Source: Vibrio echinoideorum
Lineage (GTDB): Bacteria; Pseudomonadota; Gammaproteobacteria; Enterobacterales; Vibrionaceae
Direction of reading: 5' to 3'
Assembly (NCBI RefSeq): GCF_024347455.1
Contig: NZ_AP025484.1
Coordinates: 1,736,001 to 1,800,000 of the forward strand
Length of the DNA: 64,000 nt
Position numbers and translations under genes: made by a program
Shown: positions 1 to 8,389 of the stretch, in pieces
Position numbering within the stretch: the first letter of the stretch is position 1
How the letters are laid out: every line of letters begins with the position of its first letter
Notes under the pieces: model-generated
What the model saw: the letters and a program-made list of their open reading frames with translations, nothing else
What the model was told of the DNA's origin: nothing
Databases searched by the model: none

Positions 1-594
1 GATACAAGGCTGAAACTGCATATAACCACTGCCATTTTCAACCAAAAACTGATAGATCGTTTTACCGTGTTTGTAGGTTTTATTGTTCACGACCGTTAAC
101 GTATTAAAATCAACATTGTGCTTCTTTAGATAAGACATCCCACGCATTGTGCGTTCAAAAGACGACTCGCCATTTTTGTCGATCCGAGCTATGTCATTCA
201 GAATATTGGGCCCATCGATACTGATGCCCATCATAAAATTGTGTGTAGCAAAGAAGCTCGCCCAGCGATCGTTAATCATGGTTCCATTGGTCTGCATCGT
301 ATTCACGACGCGCTTTTTCGTCGCTTTGCTTGCCTGTGCTTTCATCACCGTTTCATAGAAATCGATCCCTCTTAACATAGGCTCGCCACCATGCCAGATA
401 AAATCCACTTGCTGAGCTTTAATTGGCTGCGCGTCGATATGAGCACCGACAATTTGCCCCATCATGTCCAAAGACATTGACGATCTTTTATCGACATCTT
501 GTCTATTGAGATAATAGCAGTAGCTACAGTCCAGGTTGCACTGAGCTCCTTCTGCTTTAATGAATAAGCTAAAAGGATAAGTAGATGTGTTCAT
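1..594 (-). CDS. anaerobic sulfatase-maturase (radical SAM/SPASM), 3' end beyond left edge
   Basis: An open frame of 198 codons starts at ATG 594-592 and runs off the left edge, so only the N-terminal half is present. Residues 19-26 read CNLDCSYC, the CxxxCxxC motif binding the radical-SAM 4Fe-4S cluster. It is followed by WHGGEP, NTMQTNGT and GISIDGP, all typical of anSME enzymes, which oxidise the active-site Ser or Cys of sulfatases to formylglycine in the cytoplasm. It is a paralogue of the maturase at 10684-11931. No sulfatase is visible beside it; a partner would lie to the left of the window. It is divergent from the DUF1254 gene across a 242-bp gap in which no further gene is seen. 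Family assignment is firm; the exact client is unknown. Confidence 0.9.
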   Translation of the reverse strand, partial: MNTSTYPFSLFIKAEGAQCNLDCSYCYYLNRQDVDKRSSMSLDMMGQIVGAHIDAQPIKAQQVDFIWHGGEPMLRGIDFYETVMKAQASKATKKRVVNTMQTNGTMINDRWASFFATHNFMMGISIDGPNILNDIARIDKNGESSFERTMRGMSYLKKHNVDFNTLTVVNNKTYKHGKTIYQFLVENGSGYMQFQPCI

Positions 595-836
595 ATCGAT
601 TCCCGTACTTTTTTGCCAACATATCAACCGAAAATCAATCAAACAATAGCGTCTCACGCACCCTACCTGCACACGTCGTAGAGTCGCTTCACCACCCTAA
701 ATCAATGTTAATTAAAACAACCACTTGAAGGGTTAAAAGAGACTATTAACATCCTTAATATCGGCTATTACACTCCTTAATCTCACTTGCTCATATGATA
801 AATGCCTAATTCTGTTCCTACGATCTAAGGTGTTCC

Positions 837-2238
837 ATGAGAAAGCTGCTCTATAAGAAAAGTGTACTGACCAGTTTAGTGTATTCTTTGTCCAGTATTA
901 TCGCGATGCCATCCCTTGCCCAACAATCTATTCATCCTGAAGAAGAGCTCGCTTACAATCTAGGTGTTCAAGCATTTATCTATGGTACAGGCCCATTAAC
1001 CGTGGCAGCGGTTAGGCAAACGACCACATCTGTTGATGCGCCGATGGACAACGCCATGGCACCATTGAATGAGATGGGTAAAACACGCGTTCTATCCGGA
1101 CCTCAGGATAGAATTGTACCGACCGTCAACAACGATACGCTCTACTCACAAGCTCACTACGATCTGGATTTATCAGGTCCAATGGTGATTGATATTCCTC
1201 GCACCGATAACCGCTATTACATTGTTCAGTTATTGGATGCTTACTCGGATTCGATTGAAGATCTGCACGTGAAGAATGTCGGCGACCAAGGATCCAAAGT
1301 ACTTTTGGTTAACAAAGGATGGGCTGGTGAAGTGCCAGAGGGAATTGATCGTGTCGTAGAGTCTCGCACTCCTATGGTTTGGTTAATTCAACGCACGGGT
1401 GTGTTTGGGGAGCAAGATCTCAATGACGCCTTGGTTACTCACGACAAATTCCTCAGCTACCCACTTGATCAACTCGGCGAAGAGCATGACATCGTAGAGC
1501 TCAAAGCTTCGACAGGTCGCATCCCACCCATGGCTAGGCCTGAAGGGTTAGAGTGGTATTCGCTAATTGACCGTGAACTACGTAAAAATCCAATTCCAGA
1601 AGATGCCGCCATCGTTGATCAATTCCAACAAATTGGTATTGGAGGATCGACCCCCCTTTAACCCTGAAGCGCTAACTTCAGCACAGAAAAAAGGGCTAAT
1701 GCGCGCGATTGAGTCTTCACAACAGATCATTCAATACGCAGGTCGAAGCATCGGTGATGTCAATAATGGCTGGTCGATGATGTACGAGGGAGGCCGTTAC
1801 GGAAATGATTATCTAAGCCGAGCGAGCATCAATATGCGTGCGGCTGGTTTGAATGTGCCAGAGCGAGCACTCTACCCAAATAGATACACGGACTCGAATG
1901 GCGAGCAGCTGTCGGGAGACAATCAATATCGAATGACCATGCCTGCCAATGCACCCGCTGACGCCTTTTGGTCATTGACTATGTACGATGCTGAAAACTT
2001 GTTCATGGTTGAGAACTTCATTCAACGCTACTCCATTTCAACCAATCGTAAAGATGAGCTGAAATACGCAGAAGACGGCACCTTGCCAATATGCATTCAA
2101 TACGCAAAACCAACCGATCCTACGTGTAACTGGCTGCCTGCACCTCAAGATGACTTCTATCTTCACATGCGTCTGTATGAGCCGACTCAAGCCGTTCTAG
2201 ACAATGAATACCCACTGCCACAAGTTAAAAAACTCTAG
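837..2238 (+). pseudogene. DUF1254/DUF1214 secreted protein, frameshifted
   Basis: Two overlapping frames together encode one DUF1254-DUF1214 protein (COG5361-like). The first (837-1661) has a signal peptide (cut near MPSLAQQ) and the DUF1254 half, with VPTVNNDTLYSQAHYDL. The second carries the DUF1214 half, with RMTMPANAPADAFWSLTMYD, and ends at 2238. The frames join at 1641-1644. Dropping one G of the GG at 1641-1642 restores IGIEDRPPFNPEAL, so the lesion looks like a single-base insertion. The biochemical role of this family is poorly defined. It lies 110 bp upstream of a FadL-like porin gene that is also frameshifted, suggesting a lost envelope or uptake function. A sequencing error cannot be excluded from one sequence. 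Confidence 0.85.
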
Positions 2239-2348
2239 CTTCAATTAAGTAGATCAAGTCAATTGCCGCGGCGTTCTTAGTATTCGCTCGTGGCAATTCG
2301 TTCTATCCCTAAATACATGACTCATACACTGAAAATGAGGTTCTATTC

Positions 2349-3468
2349 TTGAAAACACCTTTCATCACACTGTCTCTTTTAGTAACAGCGATAGTCAGCT
2401 CTCTTGCTCACGCGGGAGGATTAAACCTATCTCAGATTGCGACTACCAAAAGCGTTGGCACAGCAGGCGCAGGAAACGTAACCGAGAACGATGCATCCGC
2501 AGTGATCACCAACGCTGCGGGGTTATCGGCCATTGAAGAAAGCGCTTGGATTCTCGGCGTTCAATACCTCGATGTTGAAACCACTTTTGTCCGTGACGAT
2601 AACTCGGCTTCGACCACAGGAAGCAGCGCGGATGTTCTCCCTCACCTGTCTTACGCATCAAGGCTCAATGACCAATGACCAATGGGTCGTTGGCGCAGCA
2701 TTGCACGCAGCTGGCGGCACTGGCGTTGAATACTCACACGGCGTTGGCGCGCACCCTGCTTTATTGATCAAAGAAAATAGCATTTCAGCACTCAACTTAA
2801 CGTCGTCATTGTCATATCAAGTTAGCGAACAACTGTCTCTTGGTGGTTCTTTGATATTGCAGCACGCTGCGCTTGAAACTCAAGCATTGAATGGTCGAGA
2901 GCTTCAAGGAGATAGCCTCGACCTAGGGTTCGGCCTGAGTCTCAATCACCACATCAGTGACAACACACAATTGGGTGTCAGTTATCAGGGCCAATTTGAT
3001 CACGACCTTTCCCTTGATAACGCCAACGCTTTTGGAATTAGCTCCGAACTGACATGGGTTCGAAGCTTAAACTTAGGGTTGAAGCATTCATTAAATGAAG
3101 ACTTAAACCTTCTACTTAGCTCCAACATCGAGACATGGCAAGATTATGATGACAAATACTCAACCACCTATTCTCTTGGGGTTGGTGTGGAATACGCATA
3201 TGAGGATTGGTTGCTGTACAGTGGATTGAGCGGTGACACGAGCCCTGTAAGCAGTCAAAACAGGGATGTGTTACTCCCGCTCGATAAACAGTGGCGTATC
3301 GGATTCGGCGCTGAGAAGAAGATATCCAATGACTTACATCTAGGATTGAGTTACCAATACCAAGATTTAGGTCATGGTGAAATTAATGCTGACTCAGGAC
3401 TATTTCAGCCTTCTGGCAGCTACTCGACCAACAGAGTTCACTTCATCACTTTATCTCTTCGCCATTAA
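2349..3468 (+). pseudogene. FadL/OmpP1-family outer membrane transport protein, frameshifted by a 7-bp duplication
   Basis: It starts at TTG 2349 with ATGAGG eight bases upstream. A signal peptide ending SSLAHA is followed by GGLNLSQIATTKSVGTAGAG and NAAGLSAIEES, the plug-region signature of FadL/TodX porins that admit hydrophobic compounds. Frame 1 stops at about 2678. The rest of the beta-barrel, rich in alternating strands and ending in LSLRH, is in another frame to 3468. At the junction CAATGAC occurs twice in tandem (2666-2672, 2673-2679). Removing one copy restores LNDQWVVGAALHA, so the lesion is a 7-bp tandem duplication. The gene follows the broken DUF1254 gene and was probably cotranscribed with it. 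Confidence 0.88.
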
Positions 3469-3492
3469 TGCGAACTTTTGATCGTTCCATTC

Positions 3493-3532
3493 CTAGCTTC
3501 TAGCTTCTAGCTTCTAGCTTCTAGCTTCTAGC
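3493..3532. repeat. CTAGCTT heptamer repeat inside an inverted repeat
   Basis: Five full copies plus part of a sixth of the 7-bp unit CTAGCTT. The array is flanked by inverted arms TCGTTCCATT (3482-3491) and AATGGAACGA (3537-3546). It sits 14 bp past the FadL-like stop codon and could be an expanded terminator loop. There are no spacers, so it is not CRISPR. Confidence 0.9.
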
Positions 3533-3690
3533 AAAAAATGGAACGAGAAAAGGATTGGCTAAGACAGCAATCCTTTTGATTCCAGGAATATCATACCGCC
3601 AAACAGAAAGGCTCTAACACCCTTTACGCTTATGGCAATTGTCGTTATTGTGATTCTCTACGTCATCATCACAAGGACTGCCTGAGACTT

Positions 3691-4413
3691 ATGAACAGCA
3701 CGATTGAAACCATTCTGGGGCACCGCTCCATTCGTCAATATACAAATCAACCGATTGAAAAAGCACAACTTGATATAATTATTCAGGCTGGTCTCGCGGC
3801 TTCATCATCGAGCTTACTGCAGGCTGTTTCTATTGTGAGAGTGACAGACACAGAGAAGCGCAAGTTGCTAGCTGAATACGCAGGCAATCAAGCTTACGTT
3901 GAGAACGCGGCAGAATTTTTGGTGTTCTGTATCGACTATCAACGTCATGCTCAGATTAACCCTGAAGTAAAAACCGACTTTACCGAGCTGACTCTGATTG
4001 GCGCAGTTGATTCTGGCATCATGGCGCAAAACTGCATGCTGGCTGCTGAGTCTCTTGGCTTAGGTGGCGTGTACATTGGTGGCTTACGTAACAGCGCGCA
4101 ACAAGTCGATGAACTACTGGAACTGCCACAACACACGGCCGTGCTATTTGGTATGTGTTTAGGTCACCCTGCGCAGCAACCTGAGATAAAACCTCGCCTT
4201 CCTGCTCACGTGGTCCTGCATGAAAACCAATACCAGCCGTTAAGCCTAGATGAAATTGCCAGCTACGATGATTCGATGCAAAGCTACTACGCAAGCCGTT
4301 CAAGCAATCAAAAGCAAAGCAGTTGGTCACAGCAGATAACTCAAAAGCTGTCTGGCGAATCTCGCCCGCATATCCTGCCTTACTTGAACAGTAAACAACT
4401 AACGAAGCGTTAA
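3691..4413 (+). CDS. nfsA: oxygen-insensitive NADPH nitroreductase NfsA
   Basis: A 240-residue flavoprotein matching NfsA over its whole length. The N-terminal HRSIRQY segment (residues 11-17) is the FMN phosphate-binding start of nitroreductases. The middle carries GIMAQNCMLAAESLGLGGVYIGG, split here as GIMAQNCMLAAE and SLGLGGVYIGG. The C-terminal arm has SWSQQITQKLSGESRPHI, typical of NfsA/Frp. These cytoplasmic enzymes reduce nitroaromatics, quinones and sometimes chromate by two electrons using NADPH. It stands alone between a repeat-bearing gap and a shared terminator. The stop codon TAA 4411-4413 lies inside the first unit of an octamer array. Family assignment is confident; the natural substrate cannot be read from sequence. 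Confidence 0.93.
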   Translation: MNSTIETILGHRSIRQYTNQPIEKAQLDIIIQAGLAASSSSLLQAVSIVRVTDTEKRKLLAEYAGNQAYVENAAEFLVFCIDYQRHAQINPEVKTDFTELTLIGAVDSGIMAQNCMLAAESLGLGGVYIGGLRNSAQQVDELLELPQHTAVLFGMCLGHPAQQPEIKPRLPAHVVLHENQYQPLSLDEIASYDDSMQSYYASRSSNQKQSSWSQQITQKLSGESRPHILPYLNSKQLTKR

Positions 4414-4470
4414 GCCGTTAAGCCGTTAAGCCGTTAAGCCGTTAAGCCGTTAAGCCGTTAAGCCGTTAAG
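4409..4470. repeat. GTTAAGCC octamer tandem repeat beginning at the nfsA stop codon
   Basis: Seven perfect copies of GTTAAGCC plus a partial eighth. The first copy contains the last bases and the TAA stop of nfsA. Because the stop falls in the first unit, changes in copy number alter only the 3' untranslated region. The array looks like slipped-strand expansion. Confidence 0.95.
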
Positions 4471-4503
4471 AAATTGCAGCAAACCACAGCAAACAGCAAC
4501 ACA

Positions 4504-4537
4504 AAAAAATGTCAGCGTATTATGCGCTGACATTTTT
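4504..4537. terminator. bidirectional rho-independent terminator
   Basis: Arms AAAAATGTCAGCG and CGCTGACATTTTT around a short loop, with A- and T-runs on the two sides. It lies between the convergent nfsA and phospholipase D-like genes and would serve both. Confidence 0.9.
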
Positions 4538-4559
4538 CATTTATAGGGTACGAGCTTTC

Positions 4560-6092
4560 TTACAGGTATTTTTCAATCGGTAATAACTGTAGGAAGCCTG
4601 ACTGCATTCGTTCCCACTTACCCGTTTCTGGTTCGCTGTCCCAGCTTTGTTCACCTGAATACCAATACACGTCTCCGTCTTCGAGCTCCAAGCGCCAGCT
4701 GTTGTCTTCATTCATCGCTTGCTCAATGGTTTCTGCTAGCGTGCCAGCAATGACTTTATTCTCGATGATTAGAACCGACTCAGTATTAAGATACGTTGAA
4801 CGTAAGTTGAAGTTAAATGATCCAATACTCGCGATGCTTCGGTCAAATACGACTGATTTGGCGTGCAAGCCATAGGCAGTCTCTGGGGCGCACTTAGTCG
4901 CGTCTTTAGTCGATTCTTCACATAATTTAGATTCTGGTTTGAGTTCAAACAGATCAATACCATGCTCTAGCATATCGGAACGTCTCCCAGCGTAAGCAGA
5001 GTGGTTGCTCACAAGATCATTAGAGGCCATTGAATTGGTCAGAGCCTTTATTTCAACGCTGTTGTTACTCAGAGATTGCCACTCATCAAGTTGGCCATCA
5101 TCAAACACTAGATAAGCCGACTCAAGCAAGATTTCGTTTTCAGATTTGCTCGCTAAATCCGCAAGTAACACGGCCGTAGCTTTAGGCAAGTTGGTATCAT
5201 CTGAATCGATAGGTACTGGCGGATCGTAAACAAAGCGAGCATTTACCCAAGTCATTTGACTCAATGCACCTTTCAACAGCTGAGTGCTCGATTTACTGTC
5301 TACTGGTAACTTAGGGTAATTTTGATAATGCGGAACGACAATATTATCTATCTTTGAGAGATCAGGTTGTTCGTCATCACCTAACATATCGACAGGGTAA
5401 GACCAACGGCTATTCCAGTATTCGATAAAACTCGTTTGGATGGTCGTTACTACAGAGCCCATCACCAACACATCGCGATCTCGGAAATTGATTTCATCAG
5501 AGAGATCGAAGTATTCATCGCCAATGTTACGCCCGCCCACTACAGACAAAGTGCCATCGACGGTAAACGACTTATTATGCATACGGCGATTTAAGCGAGA
5601 AAAATCACCAACAAAGCTCAGCCATTTACTGAAACCGCGTCGTGTCGGCGTTGGGTTGAAGATACGAATCTCTACGTTAGGATGCGCATCCAATGCCGAC
5701 AATAAACCTTCACGTTCATTGAGGTTAATGTCATCAAGCATCACTCGTACTTTTACACCACGCTCTGCAGCCGCTAACAAACGACTGGCTAAGTAACTGC
5801 CCGATACATCAGAATTCCAGATGTAGTATTGAATATCGATGGTGTGTTCAGCCGATTCAACAAGTGCCAATCGCTGAGCCAATGCATCCCAACCAGATTC
5901 TTGTAAACGAACAGCAGTGGTTGCTTGCTCTAATACTTCAGGTTGATATTCACTGGCTAAAACCGACAAAGTGCTAGGTTCAGGAGAGGTTTTCGGTTCA
6001 GCTGGGTGGTCGATGCCTTCGGGTAATGAAGAGCAGCCGCCGAGAATAGCGACTAAAACTAAGGTTAAACTGATGCGTTGGAGCACAGGCAT
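4560..6092 (-). CDS. phospholipase D-family lipoprotein (cardiolipin synthase-like)
   Basis: A 510-residue protein with a lipoprotein signal (LVAILGGC, lipobox LGGC at about residues 17-20), so it is probably membrane-anchored in the periplasm. Two HKD motifs mark the PLD superfamily: HNKSFTVDG followed by GGRNIGDEYF near residue 175, and HAKSVVFD followed by GSFNFNLRS near residue 415. Enzymes of this type transfer phosphatidyl groups or hydrolyse phosphodiesters through a covalent phosphohistidine. Both catalytic His/Lys pairs are intact. The closest general match is the ClsC/YmdC-like and secreted PLD-like group, but substrate is uncertain. The gene is monocistronic and converges on nfsA. 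Confidence 0.85.
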   Translation of the reverse strand: MPVLQRISLTLVLVAILGGCSSLPEGIDHPAEPKTSPEPSTLSVLASEYQPEVLEQATTAVRLQESGWDALAQRLALVESAEHTIDIQYYIWNSDVSGSYLASRLLAAAERGVKVRVMLDDINLNEREGLLSALDAHPNVEIRIFNPTPTRRGFSKWLSFVGDFSRLNRRMHNKSFTVDGTLSVVGGRNIGDEYFDLSDEINFRDRDVLVMGSVVTTIQTSFIEYWNSRWSYPVDMLGDDEQPDLSKIDNIVVPHYQNYPKLPVDSKSSTQLLKGALSQMTWVNARFVYDPPVPIDSDDTNLPKATAVLLADLASKSENEILLESAYLVFDDGQLDEWQSLSNNSVEIKALTNSMASNDLVSNHSAYAGRRSDMLEHGIDLFELKPESKLCEESTKDATKCAPETAYGLHAKSVVFDRSIASIGSFNFNLRSTYLNTESVLIIENKVIAGTLAETIEQAMNEDNSWRLELEDGDVYWYSGEQSWDSEPETGKWERMQSGFLQLLPIEKYL

Positions 6093-6298
6093 GTGTCTGA
6101 CTTCCTTTTCACGGTAACGTCTTTAGAAACTGTCCCAACAGCTTTGCGATTAACAATCTGTTTAGGTCTATTCATTGATTATTACTGCTAAAACCTGAAA
6201 TTTATAGGTAATTATCGAGTATAAATGAAACATCAGTACTCCATCGTGAGCAGCACATCACTAAACCACGCCCTGAAATCTTCACCTTTGTTCTGAAA

Positions 6299-6617
6299 TT
6301 ACCGCGATTTCAGCTGTTCGATGCCCAAGCAATAAAGGCTTAAAGGCTTTCTCACCATCTCGATGGTAATCTCCGTTCTATCTAGATTACAGTTCAGTGC
6401 TAGCGCGTAGCCATGCAGATAGTCCACCAGCAAATGAAGAGCGTCTTCCGCTTGTTCTGATGTTAGATCCAAAGGACTCAACACCGCTTCAAAGCGTTCA
6501 CTAAACACCTCGACAGGCCCAAGAGACTTCATCGTCAATAGAGTTTCGAGCGACCCACGATAATCATTCAGTACCGACAGATAACTCACACAGAGCCGAT
6601 AAAGGTTTTCTTGCCAG
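6299..6617 (-). pseudogene. TetR-family regulator remnant, C-terminal domain only
   Basis: The minus-strand frame ending at 6299 encodes a TetR C-terminal ligand domain, beginning DWQENLYRLCVSYLSVL and running through LVDYLHGYALALN to GIEQLKSR. No DNA-binding helix-turn-helix is present. Upstream of about 6617 the frame continues only by reading antisense through the N-terminus of the DHFR-like remnant, so those residues are not real TetR sequence. About 80 N-terminal residues are missing. The divergent arrangement suggests this regulator once controlled the DHFR-like gene and that one deletion removed both 5' ends. Confidence 0.75.
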
Positions 6618-7121
6618 TCTTGACGGTTACATTGCAGACAAACAAAGTGGCTTAGATTGGCTGCAAGCGATTCCATATCCTGACGGTGATGACATCGGTT
6701 ACAACGCTCATACCGATCGTATCGATGCGCTGGTCATGGGATGTAATACAATGGATATGGTTTTGAGCTTTGGCATTGATTGACCTTACAACAAGCCAGT
6801 ATACGTACTGAGCAACACTTTAAATGAATTACCTCAAGAGCTTGAAGGTAAGTATTTTTGATGAAAAGCAAGCTTAAACAGATTGTCACGGATTTGAACA
6901 ACCAAGGCATGAACAATCTGTACATTGATGGTGACGTCACCATTCAAAACTTCATGAAAGAAGACCTGATTGATGAGCTGATCATCTCGGCGATTCCTAT
7001 CGTTCTTGGTGGTGGTTCTCCATTATTTGGTGACTTAGTCTCTCCTCTCGACTTTACACTGAAAGGCGTCACAACTTACCTGGATGAGGTTGTACAAACT
7101 CACTACTTACGTAAGCGTTAA
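6601..7121 (+). pseudogene. DHFR/RibD C-terminal-domain-family reductase, truncated with nonsense and frameshift lesions
   Basis: The plus strand from 6601 reads KGFLASLDGYIADKQSGLDW, the start of a DHFR/RibD-C fold reductase, but without a start codon. It continues through DALVMGCNTMDMVLSFGID. TGA at 6781-6783 stands where the family has Trp (GIDWPY). Translation resumes with PYNKPVYVLSNTLNELPQ and breaks again near 6852. Restoring one missing G (AAGGTA) gives GKVFLMKSK and joins the C-terminal frame, which ends at 7121 with IPIVLGGGSPLFGDL. Three independent lesions make this a clear pseudogene. The intact family uses NAD(P)H on pterin-like or uncertain substrates. It shares its 5' break with the TetR remnant. 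Confidence 0.88.
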
Positions 7122-7285
7122 ACTATTGTTCATATAAAGAGTATGTAACGATCAACACCGAAAACATTGTTCACGCTGCATAACCTTTATAGTCCCTACT
7201 AAAACCTCCCCTAAAGTAGTACCATTTATCGTATCTCATTCTTAATGGTATCTGGATTTTATGAAGCTTTTAGTCGATCGCACGG

Positions 7286-7726
7286 GTGAACAATTTGACT
7301 GTTCAATTCATTACCAATGAAGGCAATCGAAAGGGTAAGCCGTTCCAAGATAACTTAAGTGGATTATTCCTCACGGGGTGGAAGCCGCGCACCACTTCAA
7401 CCGCCATCGGATTAGAACGCTTTAAGCAAGGCAAGCTTGAAGATCCCAAAGTGAGTTTCGCATTGCACCAACTCTATCCACTGGGTCGAGACGTAAAATT
7501 ACCTTCCGGTGATATCGCTACAGTCGCAAGTTACGCCAATACTCATAGCGATGGTTACTATATGTTTGTGCGCCTCAACGATGAGTTAACACGACTCAAG
7601 ATTACGCCCGATTGGGAACTGCAACCTTCCGCTCAAAGATTGGCTCTGCCTTATTACCCAACCCCAAGAAGCCAGCAAGAACTCGACAACATTGATGACT
7701 TTGATGCTTGGGCGGGCGGGTTTTAA
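7286..7726 (+). CDS. hypothetical protein, 146 aa
   Basis: An open frame with a GTG start at 7286 that I do not recognise. It is rich in charged and aromatic residues (KGKPFQDNLSGLFLTGW, LPYYPTPRSQQELDNID) and ends in an acidic-aromatic tail, DDFDAWAGGF. There is no signal peptide, membrane segment or Cys cluster, so it is probably cytoplasmic. No good Shine-Dalgarno precedes the GTG. An ATG at 7261 in another frame reads MKLLVDRTGEQFDCSIHYQ before a stop, so the real N-terminus may have been separated by a frameshift. Codon use looks normal for the window. No function is proposed. Confidence 0.55.
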   Translation: MNNLTVQFITNEGNRKGKPFQDNLSGLFLTGWKPRTTSTAIGLERFKQGKLEDPKVSFALHQLYPLGRDVKLPSGDIATVASYANTHSDGYYMFVRLNDELTRLKITPDWELQPSAQRLALPYYPTPRSQQELDNIDDFDAWAGGF

Positions 7727-7763
7727 TATTCTTCCACCTACGCCCTTTAGCCTATAAACCTCA

Positions 7764-7792
7764 ATTATTATCAAATAATTTTTGATAATAAT
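7764..7792. other. perfect 12-bp AT-rich palindrome
   Basis: Arms ATTATTATCAAA and TTTGATAATAAT around TAATT. It lies 37 bp after the hypothetical ORF and 158 bp before the ABM gene. It could be a weak terminator or a regulator site; the sequence does not decide. Confidence 0.6.
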
Positions 7793-7950
7793 TCCAATAT
7801 AGAACGGTTTATCGTTTGGAGTATTCCTACTATTATTTACCCATCGACACAGACTACGGTTCAATAAACATAGACTCGTTCTTTGAGCTAAGAAGCCCTG
7901 TGACAAAGAACAACACCATTTCGGTGAACTCAATAATATAGGTAACGAAC

Positions 7951-8241
7951 ATGACTCAACTGACTATCGTCGCAAACATCGTGGCTAATGAAGACAAAAT
8001 CGAATTGGTTAAAACAGAACTACTAAAGCTGATTGATATTACCCGTGCGGAAGAGGGTTGCATCAACTACGACCTTCACCAAGACAATGAAAACCCAGCG
8101 CATTTCACTTTCTACGAAAACTGGACGTCTCGCGAACTTTGGCAAACACACATGGGTAATACTCACCTTGCTGAGTACATGGCTGCAACGGAAGGTAGTG
8201 TTGCGTCATTCACACTCAATGAGATGACGAAAATCGCTTAA
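7951..8241 (+). CDS. antibiotic biosynthesis monooxygenase (ABM)-domain protein
   Basis: A 96-residue protein that is a single ABM ferredoxin-like domain, similar to YgiN-type quinol monooxygenases. Diagnostic segments are EEGCINYDLHQDNENPAHF and FYENWTSRELWQTHMGNTHL. Such cytoplasmic proteins are dimeric, cofactor-free oxygenases of quinols or, in some cases, simple dimeric binding proteins. A start at ATG 7951 is supported by TAGGTAAC upstream. The gene is monocistronic and followed by a terminator. The substrate cannot be inferred from the context. Confidence 0.88.
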   Translation: MTQLTIVANIVANEDKIELVKTELLKLIDITRAEEGCINYDLHQDNENPAHFTFYENWTSRELWQTHMGNTHLAEYMAATEGSVASFTLNEMTKIA

Positions 8242-8280
8242 GTGTGAATAAAAGATCACTGCCAGACACCTAAATATATC

Positions 8281-8311
8281 AAGCCCTACAGTCTTTACTG
8301 CGGGGCTTTTT
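8281..8311 (+). terminator. rho-independent terminator of the ABM gene
   Basis: Stem AAGCCCTACAGT with ACTGCGGGGCTT (two-base internal mismatch) followed by a T-run, 39 bases after the stop codon. Confidence 0.85.
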
Positions 8312-8389
8312 AGTTACTTTTGTTTTACTGTTTTTCTTATACAATGACCTATTATATCCTCTGAAAATAAACTCTGAGCTCATCACTTT

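Noticed and set aside
4019..4330. Minus-strand frames opposite nfsA
   Set aside because: They are shadows of a well-supported gene on the other strand.
4409..4470. CRISPR array
   Set aside because: Repeats are directly contiguous with no spacers and no cas genes are near; the same holds for the arrays at 3493, 24323 and 46159.
6618..6676. First residues of the minus-strand TetR-like frame
   Set aside because: They are antisense to the N-terminus of the DHFR-like remnant and do not form a TetR HTH.
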